This document shows, piece by piece, positions 1 through 9,289 of a stretch of 64,000 bases of DNA. This DNA comes from Cohnella rhizoplanae. GTDB lineage: Bacteria; Bacillota; Bacilli; Paenibacillales; Paenibacillaceae. The DNA lies in NCBI RefSeq assembly GCF_948329515.1, contig NZ_CAOJCN010000004.1:62001-126000 (forward strand), read 5' to 3'. Below the pieces are notes generated by a model, which was not told the origin of the DNA, ran no database searches, and saw only the letters and a program-made list of their open reading frames with translations. A program made the position numbers and the translations under genes. The number at the start of each line of letters is the position of its first letter. The first letter of the stretch is position 1.

Positions 1-1416
1 CTCCTCGCGCTCGGCATAGTCGAAGTCGCTCTCGTCCCGCCGGCTCCGCCCCTGCAGCCGCTCTTGGACCTGTTCATACCGCTCGGCGAAGTCGAACACG
101 CCCCGGTCCTGATGAAGCTCGCGGAATGCGGCGGCATAATCGTCCTTGTCGAGATAATCGAGCTCCTCCTGCACCCACGGCGCCTCCCGCTCCTCGCGCT
201 CGAGAACGGCAAGCTCCTTCAACAGCCATTCCTGCAGCATGGCGACGCGGTTCGCGACGCCGATGGCGGGATCGTAGCCGTAGAACTGCGTCTTCATGCG
301 CTCCGCGGAGATCAGGTCGCGGTCCCGGAACCGGATGGCGACGAACCGCATGCCCTCCCGCCCCAGCCATTCCGCATAACCCCGTAGCGCATGGAGGAAC
401 GCGGCCGACGCCTTGTAGGCCATCCCCTCGAGCCGTGCCTCGTACGCGCGCGTATGCGGATTCGACAGCACGTACTCGATCTGATCGAACGGATCCTCCG
501 GACGCAGCGCCTTCCCGAGCCCGATCTCCAGGTATTCCTGGAAGGTCGTCTGCTGCATGTTCTCTTCGCCGAGCTCGGGGAGGACGGTAGATACGTAGCT
601 ATTGAACATCGGATTGGGCGAAAAGAGAACGATCTGGTCCGCCTTGAGCCGCTCGCGATGCTTGTAGAGCAAATAAGCCACCCGCTGCAGCGCCGCCGAT
701 GTCTTGCCGCTGCCCGCGGCGCCTTGCACGATGAGCATCCGGCTCTTATCGTCGCGGATGATGGCGTTCTGCTCCTTCTGGATCGTCGCCACGATGCTCT
801 TCATTTGAGCGTCCGCGCCATGGCCGAGCACCTGCTGCAGCAATTCGTCGCCGATCGTGAGGCTCGTGTCGAACACGCTCAGCAGCCGGCCATCGCGAAT
901 CTGATACTGCCGCTTCAGCTCCATCGTCCCGGTCACGCGCCCGCCGGGCGTATCGTAGAATGCCGGACCCGGAGAGTGATCGTAGTACATGCTCGCGATC
1001 GGCGTGCGCCAGTCGTAGACCAAGAACGCCATGCCGTCCGATGCGACGAAGGACGATACGCCGATGTAGACCTGCTCGACGGCGTCCAGGCCCTCCTCGC
1101 TGAAGTCGATGCGGCCGAAGTATGGAGAAGGCAGCAGCCGGTTCAAGCCCTTCCACTGCTGCTGCCGCAGACGGTAGCTGCGCTCCCGCTCCGACAAGAT
1201 CGCCTCCTGCTGCTTGATGCTGTAGAAGGTTTCCTCGAAGTCCTCGTCGGTGGCCGTGTTCACCGTCACTTCTTCCCAGAACCGTTTGCGCAGGTCCCCC
1301 GCCTGATTCCGGAGGCCGTCCGCCTCCGGCTCCAGCTCGGCGATCCGCTCCTTCAGCTTTTCCGTGACTTGGTCCAGACGCTCCTGCTCCTGCTGCCAAT
1401 CCTTCTCGTCGATCAT
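1..1416 (-). CDS. helD: HelD-like UvrD/Rep superfamily helicase, 5' part
   Basis: The start of a HelD-type helicase, which in Bacillus releases stalled RNA polymerase from DNA. The gene runs off the left edge of the window, so only the first 472 codons are present. The N-terminus is charged and rich in Gln and Glu, as expected for the HelD coiled coil. A Walker A motif QGAAGSGKT lies near residue 234 and is followed by SAALQRVAYLLYKHR, typical of UvrD-like ATPases. The ATG at 1416-1414 is preceded by GGAAGGGAGCGGG. The gene is divergent from the nitronate monooxygenase. Assignment to HelD rather than another UvrD-like helicase rests on the long N-terminal extension before Walker A and is an inference from the family. 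Confidence 0.85.
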   Translation of the reverse strand, partial: MIDEKDWQQEQERLDQVTEKLKERIAELEPEADGLRNQAGDLRKRFWEEVTVNTATDEDFEETFYSIKQQEAILSERERSYRLRQQQWKGLNRLLPSPYFGRIDFSEEGLDAVEQVYIGVSSFVASDGMAFLVYDWRTPIASMYYDHSPGPAFYDTPGGRVTGTMELKRQYQIRDGRLLSVFDTSLTIGDELLQQVLGHGADAQMKSIVATIQKEQNAIIRDDKSRMLIVQGAAGSGKTSAALQRVAYLLYKHRERLKADQIVLFSPNPMFNSYVSTVLPELGEENMQQTTFQEYLEIGLGKALRPEDPFDQIEYVLSNPHTRAYEARLEGMAYKASAAFLHALRGYAEWLGREGMRFVAIRFRDRDLISAERMKTQFYGYDPAIGVANRVAMLQEWLLKELAVLEREEREAPWVQEELDYLDKDDYAAAFRELHQDRGVFDFAERYEQVQERLQGRSRRDESDFDYAEREE

Positions 1417-1460
1417 TGTTCCGATCCCGCTCCCTTCCGTTCATGGTAGAAAAAGAACGT

Positions 1461-1490
1461 TTGACATCCCATGACCCCACGTGGTATGAT
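1461..1490 (+). promoter_or_regulatory. Sigma-A promoter of the nitronate monooxygenase leader
   Basis: TTGACA at 1461-1466 and TATGAT at 1485-1490 are separated by 18 bp, close to the sigma-A consensus. The predicted start near 1497 leaves a leader of about 175 nt before the ATG at 1674. GTGGTATGAT over the -10 is matched by the near-complementary ATGATACCAC at 1548-1557. TGATTAGT occurs twice, at 1487-1494 and 1518-1525. Confidence 0.7.
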
Positions 1491-1600
1491 TAGTATGAAG
1501 GTAAGATGCATTAAGTGTGATTAGTGGGCAAAAGTCACCGGTTTCTCATGATACCACAGCGCGGATTGACGCGCAATTTATATATTTAGGATGTAGATTC

Positions 1601-1627
1601 AACCGGCAGAGACGCCGGTTTTTTTGT
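1601..1627 (+). terminator. Intrinsic terminator inside the leader (possible attenuator)
   Basis: AACCGGC at 1601-1607 and GCCGGTT at 1614-1620 form a 7-bp stem followed by a run of T. It lies between the strong promoter at 1461 and the gene at 1674, so it would stop transcription before the gene unless overcome. CCGGTT at 1538-1543 could pair with AACCGG at 1601-1606 and prevent the terminator from forming. Confidence 0.55.
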
Positions 1628-1673
1628 TGTAGCGCACACGCGAAGGGAATGCTCATACAGGAGGCGACCGTCC

Positions 1674-2756
1674 ATGGAAAATGCATTTACGCGCAGGCTT
1701 GGCATCTCCTGCCCGATCCTTCAAGCGCCGATGGCGGGCGGTCCCGCGACGCCCGAGCTGGCCGCGGCGGTATCCAATGCCGGAGGGCTCGGGAGCCTGG
1801 GCGCGGGTTATTGGACGCCGGAGCAGATCCGAGACGCGATCCGCGAGGTCAGACGGCGGACGGATCGGCCCTTCGGCGTCAATCTGTTCGTTCCCGAGCG
1901 AACGGACACGGCGGATGAAGCGGTGGCGGCGATGAACGCGCATCTGAACCACTATCGGGCGAGGCTGGGCATCGGGCCGGCTCCCTTCACTCCTGCGCAC
2001 GCCCCATCGTTCGAGGCGCAGCTGCAGGTGTTGCTGGAGGAGGGCGTGCCGGTATTCAGCTTCACCTTCGGCATCCCGCCCGCGGACGCGATCCAGGCGA
2101 TGAAGCGGCGCGGGACGTTCATCGTCGGCACGGCGACGACCGTCGAGGAGGGTATCCGCCTGGAAGCGGCCGGGGTCGACGCGGTCGCGGCCCAAGGCAG
2201 CGAGGCCGGCGGACACCGCGGCACGTTCCTGGGCGATGCCGGGGACGCGCTGATCGGGACCCTGGCGCTCGTGCCGCAGCTGGCGGACCGGGTGTCGGTA
2301 CCCGTGATCGCGTCGGGCGGCATCATGGATGGACGCGGACTTGCGGCCAGCCTCGCGCTCGGGGCGTCGGCCGTGCAGATGGGCACCGCGTTCCTGGCGA
2401 GCCCGGAGAGCGGCGCCCCTGCCGCGCACAAGCGGATGGTGTTGTCGTCCGGGGAGGACGCAACAGCTATCACCCATGTCTACTCGGGCAAGGCAGCGCG
2501 CGGCATTCGCACGGAGTTCATGCAGGACATGCAGGCCTACCCGGGGACGATTCCAGGTTATCCGATCCAGAATGCGTTGACGAGAGACATTCGCCAGGCC
2601 GCCGCCCAAGCGGACGATCCATCGCTCATGTCCCTCTGGGCGGGCCAAGGCCTCCGGCTGGCAACGGCGCAGGCCGCCGCCGATATTGTGAGGCGGACCG
2701 TCGCCGAGGCGCAGGCCGCGATCGGGAACTTGAGCAAGCTCGCCGGCCAGGGCTGA
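1674..2756 (+). CDS. Nitronate monooxygenase
   Basis: A 360-residue FMN-dependent TIM-barrel enzyme of the nitronate monooxygenase (2-nitropropane dioxygenase) family. Members oxidise alkyl nitronates such as propionate 3-nitronate to the carbonyl compound plus nitrite. The N-terminal LGISCPILQAPMAGG strand, the GSEAGGHRG segment carrying the expected catalytic His, and the phosphate-binding VIASGGIMDGRG loop are all present. Length is normal for the family. The ATG follows AGGAGG by 9 nt. The gene is alone in its transcript, between a divergent helicase gene and a convergent GH88 gene, and its leader holds a possible attenuator. Confidence 0.9.
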   Translation: MENAFTRRLGISCPILQAPMAGGPATPELAAAVSNAGGLGSLGAGYWTPEQIRDAIREVRRRTDRPFGVNLFVPERTDTADEAVAAMNAHLNHYRARLGIGPAPFTPAHAPSFEAQLQVLLEEGVPVFSFTFGIPPADAIQAMKRRGTFIVGTATTVEEGIRLEAAGVDAVAAQGSEAGGHRGTFLGDAGDALIGTLALVPQLADRVSVPVIASGGIMDGRGLAASLALGASAVQMGTAFLASPESGAPAAHKRMVLSSGEDATAITHVYSGKAARGIRTEFMQDMQAYPGTIPGYPIQNALTRDIRQAAAQADDPSLMSLWAGQGLRLATAQAAADIVRRTVAEAQAAIGNLSKLAGQG

Positions 2757-2795
2757 ACGGTAACGGTACTCGAAGCGCAGTCCCCAGACACGGCA

Positions 2796-2839
2796 AAAAG
2801 CCGAGCAGGCTCCCTAAAGGGAGCGCCTGCTCGGCTTTT
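2796..2839. terminator. Bidirectional intrinsic terminator
   Basis: Arms AAAAGCCGAGCAGGC (2796-2810) and GCCTGCTCGGCTTTT (2825-2839) are perfectly complementary, with T runs on both strands. The loop holds a second short stem. It separates the convergent nitronate monooxygenase and GH88 genes. Confidence 0.9.
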
Positions 2840-2845
2840 CCTGCT

Positions 2846-4003
2846 TTATGAGCCCGCCGTCTGCGGGTCAGCCCTCGCTCCCGCCCGACTCAGCTTCCAT
2901 ATCGCTTCCGCATAATAATAGTCGCCGTATATGAGCGGCGCGTCCACGTAGATCTTCTGCGCGTAATAGCCGGTCGCGTGCAGGAGCAGCCCTTCCTCCA
3001 GCGGATCCTCGACCGCATATCGCGTATACAGAGACCGCAGCATTTCCTCGGCGCGCGTCCGATACCATCCGCCTTCTGCAGGCGACAGCGCGGCTGCCAG
3101 CTCGAGCAGCCCGGACGCCGCGATCGCCGCGGCGGAGGAATCGCGGGGCATGCCCCTGCCGTCTTCCGGAAGCTTGAAGTCCCAGTACGGGACATGGTCG
3201 TCCGGCAGATGCGCCACGAAGTACCTGGCGATCCGCTCGGCGGCTTGGACATATCGCGCTTGGCCGGTCCATACGTAGCTGAGTGCGAATCCATAGAGCG
3301 CCCACGCCGCCCCTCGGGACCATGCTGAGTCGGCAGCGAAGCCTTGGCCGGCCAGCGCACCGCGTCGCTCGCCGGTAGCCGGATCAAAGCTGACGATATG
3401 ATGCACGGACCCGTCCGGCAGCACGAACTCGCGAAGCACAGTATCTGCGTGCATCTCCGCGATGAGCCGATAGCGCGGGTCCCCGATCTCCCGGGAGGCC
3501 CAATAGAGTAGCGGCAGGTTCATCATGCAATCGATGATGGCCCATCCGCTGTGTTCCTCGCCGCCCCAGTCCGGCCATGCCCGGATGAACCTGCCCGCCG
3601 GATTGTACCTGCCGGCGAGCAGGCTTGCGGCCATCAAAGCATGGCGCTTCGCTTCTCCGTCGCCCGCCAGCTCATACTGATTCACGCTGCTTAATCCGAA
3701 CATAAACCCGACGTCGTGGTGCAGCCGGTCGAACGCCTCCCACAGCGTTCGGCCGATCTCGCGCTCGCAAGCGACGGCGATCTCTTTCAGCCGCTCCTCC
3801 CGCGGATTCTCCCGATAGACCAGCCAGAGCATCCCCGGCCAGAACCCGGCCACCCAATCGTGCGCGGGCGCGAGATCGTATTTGCCGTCCTTCGCGCCAT
3901 TCGGGAACGCGGGCCCGACCGATTCGCTCATGCGTCGTATCTTACCGGCAATATGCTCCCATGCGACCTGCGGCCAATGCGTGTTCGCTTCCGTTGCGCT
4001 CAT
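2846..4003 (-). CDS. ugl: Unsaturated glucuronyl hydrolase, glycoside hydrolase family 88
   Basis: A 385-residue cytoplasmic GH88 enzyme that hydrolyses the 4,5-unsaturated uronic acid left at the non-reducing end by polysaccharide lyases. The two catalytic Asp known from Bacillus sp. GL1 UGL (D88 and D149) match D97 in HHDVGF and D158 in WAIIDCMMNLPLL. The (alpha/alpha)6-barrel signatures AHDWVAGFWPGMLW, SAWSRGAAWALYGFAL and RDSSAAAIAASGLLEL are present. There is no signal peptide. It is the last gene of the minus-strand operon: its AGGAG overlaps the stop codon of the yesN-type gene, so translation is probably coupled. With the PL8 lyase upstream it points to import and breakdown of glycosaminoglycan or xanthan fragments. 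Confidence 0.92.
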   Translation of the reverse strand: MSATEANTHWPQVAWEHIAGKIRRMSESVGPAFPNGAKDGKYDLAPAHDWVAGFWPGMLWLVYRENPREERLKEIAVACEREIGRTLWEAFDRLHHDVGFMFGLSSVNQYELAGDGEAKRHALMAASLLAGRYNPAGRFIRAWPDWGGEEHSGWAIIDCMMNLPLLYWASREIGDPRYRLIAEMHADTVLREFVLPDGSVHHIVSFDPATGERRGALAGQGFAADSAWSRGAAWALYGFALSYVWTGQARYVQAAERIARYFVAHLPDDHVPYWDFKLPEDGRGMPRDSSAAAIAASGLLELAAALSPAEGGWYRTRAEEMLRSLYTRYAVEDPLEEGLLLHATGYYAQKIYVDAPLIYGDYYYAEAIWKLSRAGARADPQTAGS

Positions 4004-4017
4004 GGCGTCCCGTCTCC

Positions 4018-5646
4018 TTAGCGTTTGCGGTAGTATTCCGGCGTCACGCCGTAATAGCTCTTGAATCTCCGAATAAAGTGCTGCGGGCTCTGATAACCGA
4101 CCTGCTCCGTGATCTCGTAGATGCGCAGAGAGGTCCGCTCCAGGAGCAGCTTCGCCTTCTCCATACGGGCGCGCAGGATGTAATCGCTCAGGTTCTCCCC
4201 GGTAATGTCCTTATAAATCTGGGATAAGTAGACGGCGTTCAAATAGACGAAATCGCCGATCGACTGCAGCGTGACGTCCTTGTTCAGATTGAGCTCGACA
4301 AAGGCATGCACCTTCTGGACGAGCAGCCGGTGGTTCTCCTCGACTCGCGAAGGCTCGCGGCCGAACAGCGCGTCGAGAATGACGGCGCTCCATGCCTGCA
4401 GGAGCTTCGCCGAATGGATGGCCTTGCGCTCTGCGTGGATGGCCGCCGGACTCACGAGATCCTCCAGCAGCTTGCCTTTCTTGTGGGCCAGATAAGTGAA
4501 TGCGCTCAGCAAGTGCAGGTATGCTTCCCGCGTATGCGCAGCGGAATCGGCATGCTCGGAAGCCAGCTCTTCGAAAATGACGTCCAGCTTTTCGTTCACC
4601 CGATCCCGGCTGCCGGCATGGATCAGCTGGATGAGCATCGGCGGCCGGTAGAGGGCCGCTAGCGGCTTCAGCTCACGGTCCGCGCCGGTCGCCGGCTTGG
4701 ACAGGACGCCGCCCTGCCGCTTCGCGCTCTTCAGCAGCATGGCGTTCACGGAGACGTAGGCTTGATGAAGTCCGGCGGGAAAACGAACCGGATCCGAGAC
4801 GAACAGCGCGATGCTCCGTTTAAGGTAACGCTCCGCGCTCGACAGCAGCCGGGCGGCCAATTCTTCAAGCGCGGCGTCTTGCTCGGGCTTCCAGCCGGAC
4901 GACGTATCGCGTTCCTCCTCGACGGGCTTGATCAGCAAGACCAGGTGGTCCTGGGGGACTTGGCTCGGCCAGATCAGGAAGCGCTCCGAGAATTGCTCCT
5001 CCGCCATGTTCATAACCGCGAATTTGAACAGCTTCATGTCCGCCTGGCTGTAGGTCTCGTAGAAGGTCGGGTCGAACTTGATCGCCAGCAGCTTGACGGC
5101 GTCTCCCTGCGTGAACGGAATCCGGTACATCCCAAGCTTCTCGTCGAGCCTTCCACTGGTTGCGGGCCCCGTCTCTTGCAGGAGATCGAGCAGCAGATTC
5201 TCCCTCAGCAGGGGCAGATTCTGATGCACGATAGACGCCGCGTACGCATACCGCTGGTCGTGCTGCCGCTCGTTCTGACGCTTCGCCAGAATTTTTCCGA
5301 TCGTCTCCAGGAGCGCCTCGTCGCGGACCGGCTTGATGAAGTACTCGACCGCATGCACTTCGACCGCCTTTTTGGCATACTCGAATTCGGCATAGCCGGT
5401 CAGCAGGATGCAGTCGATTTTTTTGTTGCGCTCGTTGACGTACTGGATCAGCTCCAGACCGGACGTGCCGGGCATGCGGATGTCCGTGATCATGATATCG
5501 ACGGGATGCGCGTCGATAATGTCCAAGGCGCCCTGGCCGCCATAGGCGCGATGGACGGTCGTGATGTCGTATCGCTCCCAGGGCAACGTCGCGGCCATCG
5601 TATCCACTTGATGCTTGTGATCGTCGACGATCAATACCGTATACAC
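4018..5646 (-). CDS. YesN-type response regulator, REC plus AraC DNA-binding domain
   Basis: A 542-residue two-component regulator. The N-terminal receiver domain (about 1-120) has the acidic pair in VLIVDDHK, the phosphoacceptor D55 in ITDIRMPG and the Lys in FIKPVRDE. A long middle region of unknown fold follows. The last 100 residues are two AraC-type helix-turn-helix units ending ITEQVGYQSPQHFIRRFK. A GTG at 5646-5644 is chosen as start because GGAAAGGGAG lies 8 nt upstream. An in-frame GTG nearer the kinase stop would overlap that site, and a much longer frame upstream would lie inside the kinase gene. Nine bp separate the kinase and regulator genes. It probably binds the shared element upstream of the lyase and binding-protein genes. 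Confidence 0.9.
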   Translation of the reverse strand: MYTVLIVDDHKHQVDTMAATLPWERYDITTVHRAYGGQGALDIIDAHPVDIMITDIRMPGTSGLELIQYVNERNKKIDCILLTGYAEFEYAKKAVEVHAVEYFIKPVRDEALLETIGKILAKRQNERQHDQRYAYAASIVHQNLPLLRENLLLDLLQETGPATSGRLDEKLGMYRIPFTQGDAVKLLAIKFDPTFYETYSQADMKLFKFAVMNMAEEQFSERFLIWPSQVPQDHLVLLIKPVEEERDTSSGWKPEQDAALEELAARLLSSAERYLKRSIALFVSDPVRFPAGLHQAYVSVNAMLLKSAKRQGGVLSKPATGADRELKPLAALYRPPMLIQLIHAGSRDRVNEKLDVIFEELASEHADSAAHTREAYLHLLSAFTYLAHKKGKLLEDLVSPAAIHAERKAIHSAKLLQAWSAVILDALFGREPSRVEENHRLLVQKVHAFVELNLNKDVTLQSIGDFVYLNAVYLSQIYKDITGENLSDYILRARMEKAKLLLERTSLRIYEITEQVGYQSPQHFIRRFKSYYGVTPEYYRKR

Positions 5647-5654
5647 GACAGCGC

Positions 5655-7382
5655 TCACTCCCTTTCCGCCGAGCTCCAGTACAATTCGATCTTGAGTCCG
5701 CCCATCGCCGAATGCGCGAGTCCCATCCCGGCATCTCCCCCGAAGTAGTAACGGAGCCGATGATTCACGTTCCATAGTCCCGTGTGCCCCGAGCTGTTGG
5801 CGTCCAGGGCGATCGCCTGCCGCAGCTCCCGCAGCGCCTCCGGAGACAGCCCCGAGCCGTTGTCCTCGATGACGAGGCGATCGTAGCGTCCGTCCGTCGC
5901 GCCCGCGATGACGATGAGGCCGTCCGCCATGCGCTCTTCAAGGCCGTGCACGATGGCGTTCTCGACGATCGGCTGAATCAAGAGCTTGGGAATGGCGCGC
6001 CTGAGCATGTCCGTCGGAATATCGATCGCGTACACGAACTTGTCGAGCTGGGAGCTCATGATGTCCATGTAGTTCCGCGCCAGCTCCATCTCCGATCCCA
6101 GGGTGGAGACTAGCGTCTCGTTGCGGGTCGTGTATTTATAGTAGTCGCCCAGATTGTGCGCCATAGCGATGACCGATGCGTGCTCCCGCATCTTCGCCAT
6201 ATTCACGATATACGCCAGGCAGTTGTATAGAAAATGGGGATTGATCTGCGACTGCAGCTGCTTCATCATGGCTTCTCTGGAGCGAATCTCCTCCGCATAC
6301 ACCCGCCCGAGCAGATGATCGATCTCGGCGGCCATGCCGTTGAACGAATCGAACAGCTGCTGGAACTCGTTGCGGCGCACGCTGCGGATCCGGTAGGCGA
6401 AGTTCTTGTTCTTGATCTGCTCCGCGCTGCGGATCAGAATCCCGATCGGCACCCGGATATGGTAATGCAGCAGCAGCGCGGAGGCGAGTCCCAGCAGTAC
6501 GAGCAGGAACATAATGACGTAGAATAGATTGCGATTGTTAACGACCGGCTGCAGAATCTCGTCGAGCGGCTCGATGTCGATCAGGCTCCAGCCCAATTTT
6601 TGAGAGGTCCTCACGTAGATCAGATAATTCTGGCCGTCCAGCTTGGCGAGGTCATGATAGGACTGGCCTGACTTGGACGGGTCCGGCGAATAGGTCCGGA
6701 GCAGGCGTCCGATCCGTTCCTTATTCGCGGTGCTGCTGTATACGGCTTGGTCCGGCCCCCGGTAGAGAAGAAAGTCGCTCTCCCCGCCCAGCTTGAAGCC
6801 GTCCAGCAGGTTGGTAATGTTCTGTACGGGGAAATCCACGCGAATGATGAAGTCCGACTTCATCATCTCGGCCGGGTCGTGCAGCATCGGATAGACGAAA
6901 TAGCGGGAAAAGGCGGTCATGCTGACGTCCGCTTCATCGATATCGTTCAACTGCCAGGCAGGCGAATACGCTTGAACGAACGCCTCCCGGTCGAACGCGT
7001 CCGACGATTGGGTGGACAGCGACAGATCGTGCTTCGGAAAATAAATCGTGATCCGGTTCATGACTTGATTCGTCAGGCTGAACAAATTGAGCTTGCCCGC
7101 GATCGACTCGATGACGTTGTAACGGTCGTAGCCGTCGGCGGGCAGCTCGCCGAACGCGACGCTCCGAATCTCCGGATCCTTCGCGGCCAGCGCTGCAAAC
7201 AGCATGTTCTGATCCATCAGGCTATCGATTTGGTTGAGGAAGTAAGCCAGCTTGTCCTCATTTCTTGTGTTGATCTGATCCTCGATCACCCGCACGCTCT
7301 GCTTGTAGGAATAGGCATACAATCCGACAACCGGCAGCAGGATGGCGATCAGCAGCAGAATGACCTTGGTGATGACGTTCAT
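5655..7382 (-). CDS. YesM-type sensor histidine kinase
   Basis: A 575-residue membrane kinase of the His_kinase/YesM family, partner of the regulator that follows. An N-terminal membrane helix (about 5-25), an extracellular sensor region to about residue 280, a second helix (VIMFLLVLLGLASALLLHY), a HAMP domain, the phosphoacceptor segment QSQINPHFLYNCL and a C-terminal ATPase domain with VENAIVHGLEER and DNGSGL are visible. The ATG follows GGGGGAGACCC. It lies 56 bp downstream of the permease gene in the same orientation. It probably senses a saccharide or a binding protein outside the cell; the ligand cannot be read from sequence. Confidence 0.92.
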   Translation of the reverse strand: MNVITKVILLLIAILLPVVGLYAYSYKQSVRVIEDQINTRNEDKLAYFLNQIDSLMDQNMLFAALAAKDPEIRSVAFGELPADGYDRYNVIESIAGKLNLFSLTNQVMNRITIYFPKHDLSLSTQSSDAFDREAFVQAYSPAWQLNDIDEADVSMTAFSRYFVYPMLHDPAEMMKSDFIIRVDFPVQNITNLLDGFKLGGESDFLLYRGPDQAVYSSTANKERIGRLLRTYSPDPSKSGQSYHDLAKLDGQNYLIYVRTSQKLGWSLIDIEPLDEILQPVVNNRNLFYVIMFLLVLLGLASALLLHYHIRVPIGILIRSAEQIKNKNFAYRIRSVRRNEFQQLFDSFNGMAAEIDHLLGRVYAEEIRSREAMMKQLQSQINPHFLYNCLAYIVNMAKMREHASVIAMAHNLGDYYKYTTRNETLVSTLGSEMELARNYMDIMSSQLDKFVYAIDIPTDMLRRAIPKLLIQPIVENAIVHGLEERMADGLIVIAGATDGRYDRLVIEDNGSGLSPEALRELRQAIALDANSSGHTGLWNVNHRLRYYFGGDAGMGLAHSAMGGLKIELYWSSAERE

Positions 7383-7438
7383 TGGGTCTCCCCCATGGCC
7401 GAATTCGACAGTCTTACCGGTATTATACTAGATCGCGC

Positions 7439-8317
7439 CTATTCTTTGACCGAGCCGAGCGTCATTCCCTGAACGAAGTAGCGTTGAAGGAACGGATAGA
7501 CGAGCAGGATGGGGAGCGTGCCGATAAAGATCAGCGCCGACTTCAGCGAGCGCTCCGACAGATTCTCCAGATCGGCGGGGTTCAGTCCGATCTTCGTGTA
7601 GTCGAAGCTCGCGACCAGCGCCTGCAGGAAGGTGGCCAGCGGGAACATCTCCGCCTTGTTCATGTAGATCATGCCGTCGAACCAGGCGTTCCAATGGAAG
7701 ACCATCGTGAACAAGGACAGCGTGGCGATCGAAGGCAGCGAGATCGGCAGAAACAGGACGAACAGAATCCTGAAGTGCCCGGCGCCGTCGATCATGGCGG
7801 CCTCTTCCAGTTCCTTGGGAATGCCCCGAAGGAAGTTCATCATCAGGACGACGTTGAACACGTTGACCGCGACCGGCAGAATCAGCGCCAGCAGGGAATT
7901 GGTCAAGTGCAGCTTCTGGACGACCAGGTACGACGGGATCAGTCCGCCATGGAACAGCATCGTAATGACGAAATACCAGGCGTACACCGATCTGCCCCGA
8001 AAGACGCTGTCGTCCTTCGACATCGAGTAGGCGGCCAGCAGCGTCAGGAACATCGTGAGCGCCGTACCCGCGACGGTCCTGAGCACGCTCATCTGGAAGG
8101 CGATCAGGAAGCTGTTGCTGTTCATCGCCTTCTCGTAGGAGGCCAAGTTAAAACCGATGGGCCAAAACTTGACCAGGTACGCGGTCGTGGCATGATCCGA
8201 GCTGAGCGATACCGCGAGCACGTGCACCATCGGCAGCACGCAGAGCAGCGCGGTAGCCGCCAGGAAGACCATGTTCGCCGCATTGAACAGGCGGTAGGAT
8301 AGAGATATCTTGTACAT
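7439..8317 (-). CDS. Carbohydrate ABC transporter permease (YtcP/LplC type)
   Basis: A 292-residue inner-membrane permease with about six helices. The EAA loop, which contacts the ATPase, reads LEEAAMIDGAGHFRILFVLFLPISLPS. The C-terminus ends FLQRYFVQGMTLGSVKE, the usual ending of LplC/YtcP permeases, which pair with LplB for oligosaccharide uptake. No ATPase gene is present in the locus; such systems commonly use a shared MsmX-type ATPase encoded elsewhere. GGGGAGC precedes the ATG, and the gene starts 13 bp after the lplB-like stop codon. Confidence 0.92.
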   Translation of the reverse strand: MYKISLSYRLFNAANMVFLAATALLCVLPMVHVLAVSLSSDHATTAYLVKFWPIGFNLASYEKAMNSNSFLIAFQMSVLRTVAGTALTMFLTLLAAYSMSKDDSVFRGRSVYAWYFVITMLFHGGLIPSYLVVQKLHLTNSLLALILPVAVNVFNVVLMMNFLRGIPKELEEAAMIDGAGHFRILFVLFLPISLPSIATLSLFTMVFHWNAWFDGMIYMNKAEMFPLATFLQALVASFDYTKIGLNPADLENLSERSLKSALIFIGTLPILLVYPFLQRYFVQGMTLGSVKE

Positions 8318-8330
8318 GGCTGAGCTCCCC

Positions 8331-9260
8331 TTAGAAAATTCGGTAATTGGCGTACTTCGTCGCCAATCGGTAAGTGGTGGCGATCAGCACGAAGCCGATG
8401 ACGGACTTGAAAAAGCCGACGGCGGTCGCGAGGCTGTAAGACCCCTGAATCAGCCCGACGCGGTAAACGTAAGTGTCGATGATATCGCCCTTCTGATACA
8501 CGAGCGGATTGTACATATTGAATACCTGGTCGAAGCCGGCGTTCAGAATGTTGCCGAGAGACAGCGTCACGATGACGACGGCGATCGGGAGGATCGAAGG
8601 CACCGTGATGTGCCGGGTCTTCTGGAAGCCGGTCGCGCCGTCCATATCCGCGGCCTCGTAGAGATTCGGATTGATGCCGGCCATGGCGGCCAGATAGACG
8701 ATCGTGCCGAAGCCGAACTCCTTCCAGATGTCGCTCGTAATGAGCGTCACGCGGAACCAGTCCCCGTCTCCCAGGAAAAAGACGCGGTCCAAGCCGAGCG
8801 ATTGGAGGAATTGATTGATCAGCCCGTCCGTGGACAGCAGGTCCGTAAGAATGCCTCCGAGAATGACCCAGTTGAGGAAGTGCGGCAGATAGACGAGCGA
8901 TTGGACGGTGCGTTTGAACAGTATATTTTTAACGCCATTGAGGAGCAGGGCGAACGCGAAGGGCGCCACCGCGCCAATCGCGATCTTCAGCGTCGCAATG
9001 ACGAACGTATTCCAGATGACTTGAAGGGCGGTGGGGTCGTTGAACATGAAGCGGAAGTGCTTGAAGCCCGCCCAGGGTGAGCGGAAGATGCCGAGCCAGG
9101 GCTTGAAGTCCTCGAAGCCGATCGCAAGTCCGGCCATCGGGATATAATTAAAAATGAACAGCAGCACCACCGACGGCAGCAGAAAAACGTGGAGGACCCA
9201 ATTTTTCTTGAGATTCAGCGGGCCTTTCCGCTTTTTCAGTTTGATCGCTTCGGTTCTCAT
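8331..9260 (-). CDS. Carbohydrate ABC transporter permease (LplB type)
   Basis: A 309-residue permease of the LplB/PotB group, the first permease of the pair. It begins with a basic cytoplasmic stretch (KLKKRKGPLNLKKN), then the helix VFLLPSVVLLFIFNYIPMAGLAIGF. The EAA loop is YEAADMDGATGFQKTRHITVPSI. AGGGGATTGG precedes the ATG. The gene lies between the binding-protein gene (105 bp gap holding a terminator-like hairpin) and the second permease. Substrate is probably the oligosaccharide made by the PL8 lyase, judged from neighbours only. Confidence 0.92.
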   Translation of the reverse strand: MRTEAIKLKKRKGPLNLKKNWVLHVFLLPSVVLLFIFNYIPMAGLAIGFEDFKPWLGIFRSPWAGFKHFRFMFNDPTALQVIWNTFVIATLKIAIGAVAPFAFALLLNGVKNILFKRTVQSLVYLPHFLNWVILGGILTDLLSTDGLINQFLQSLGLDRVFFLGDGDWFRVTLITSDIWKEFGFGTIVYLAAMAGINPNLYEAADMDGATGFQKTRHITVPSILPIAVVIVTLSLGNILNAGFDQVFNMYNPLVYQKGDIIDTYVYRVGLIQGSYSLATAVGFFKSVIGFVLIATTYRLATKYANYRIF

Positions 9261-9289
9261 CGTCCAATCCCCTATCTGTATCCTCTCTG

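Noticed and set aside
391..1449. 352-residue frame on the plus strand
   Set aside because: Antisense to the helicase gene, whose Walker A and coding pattern are clear.
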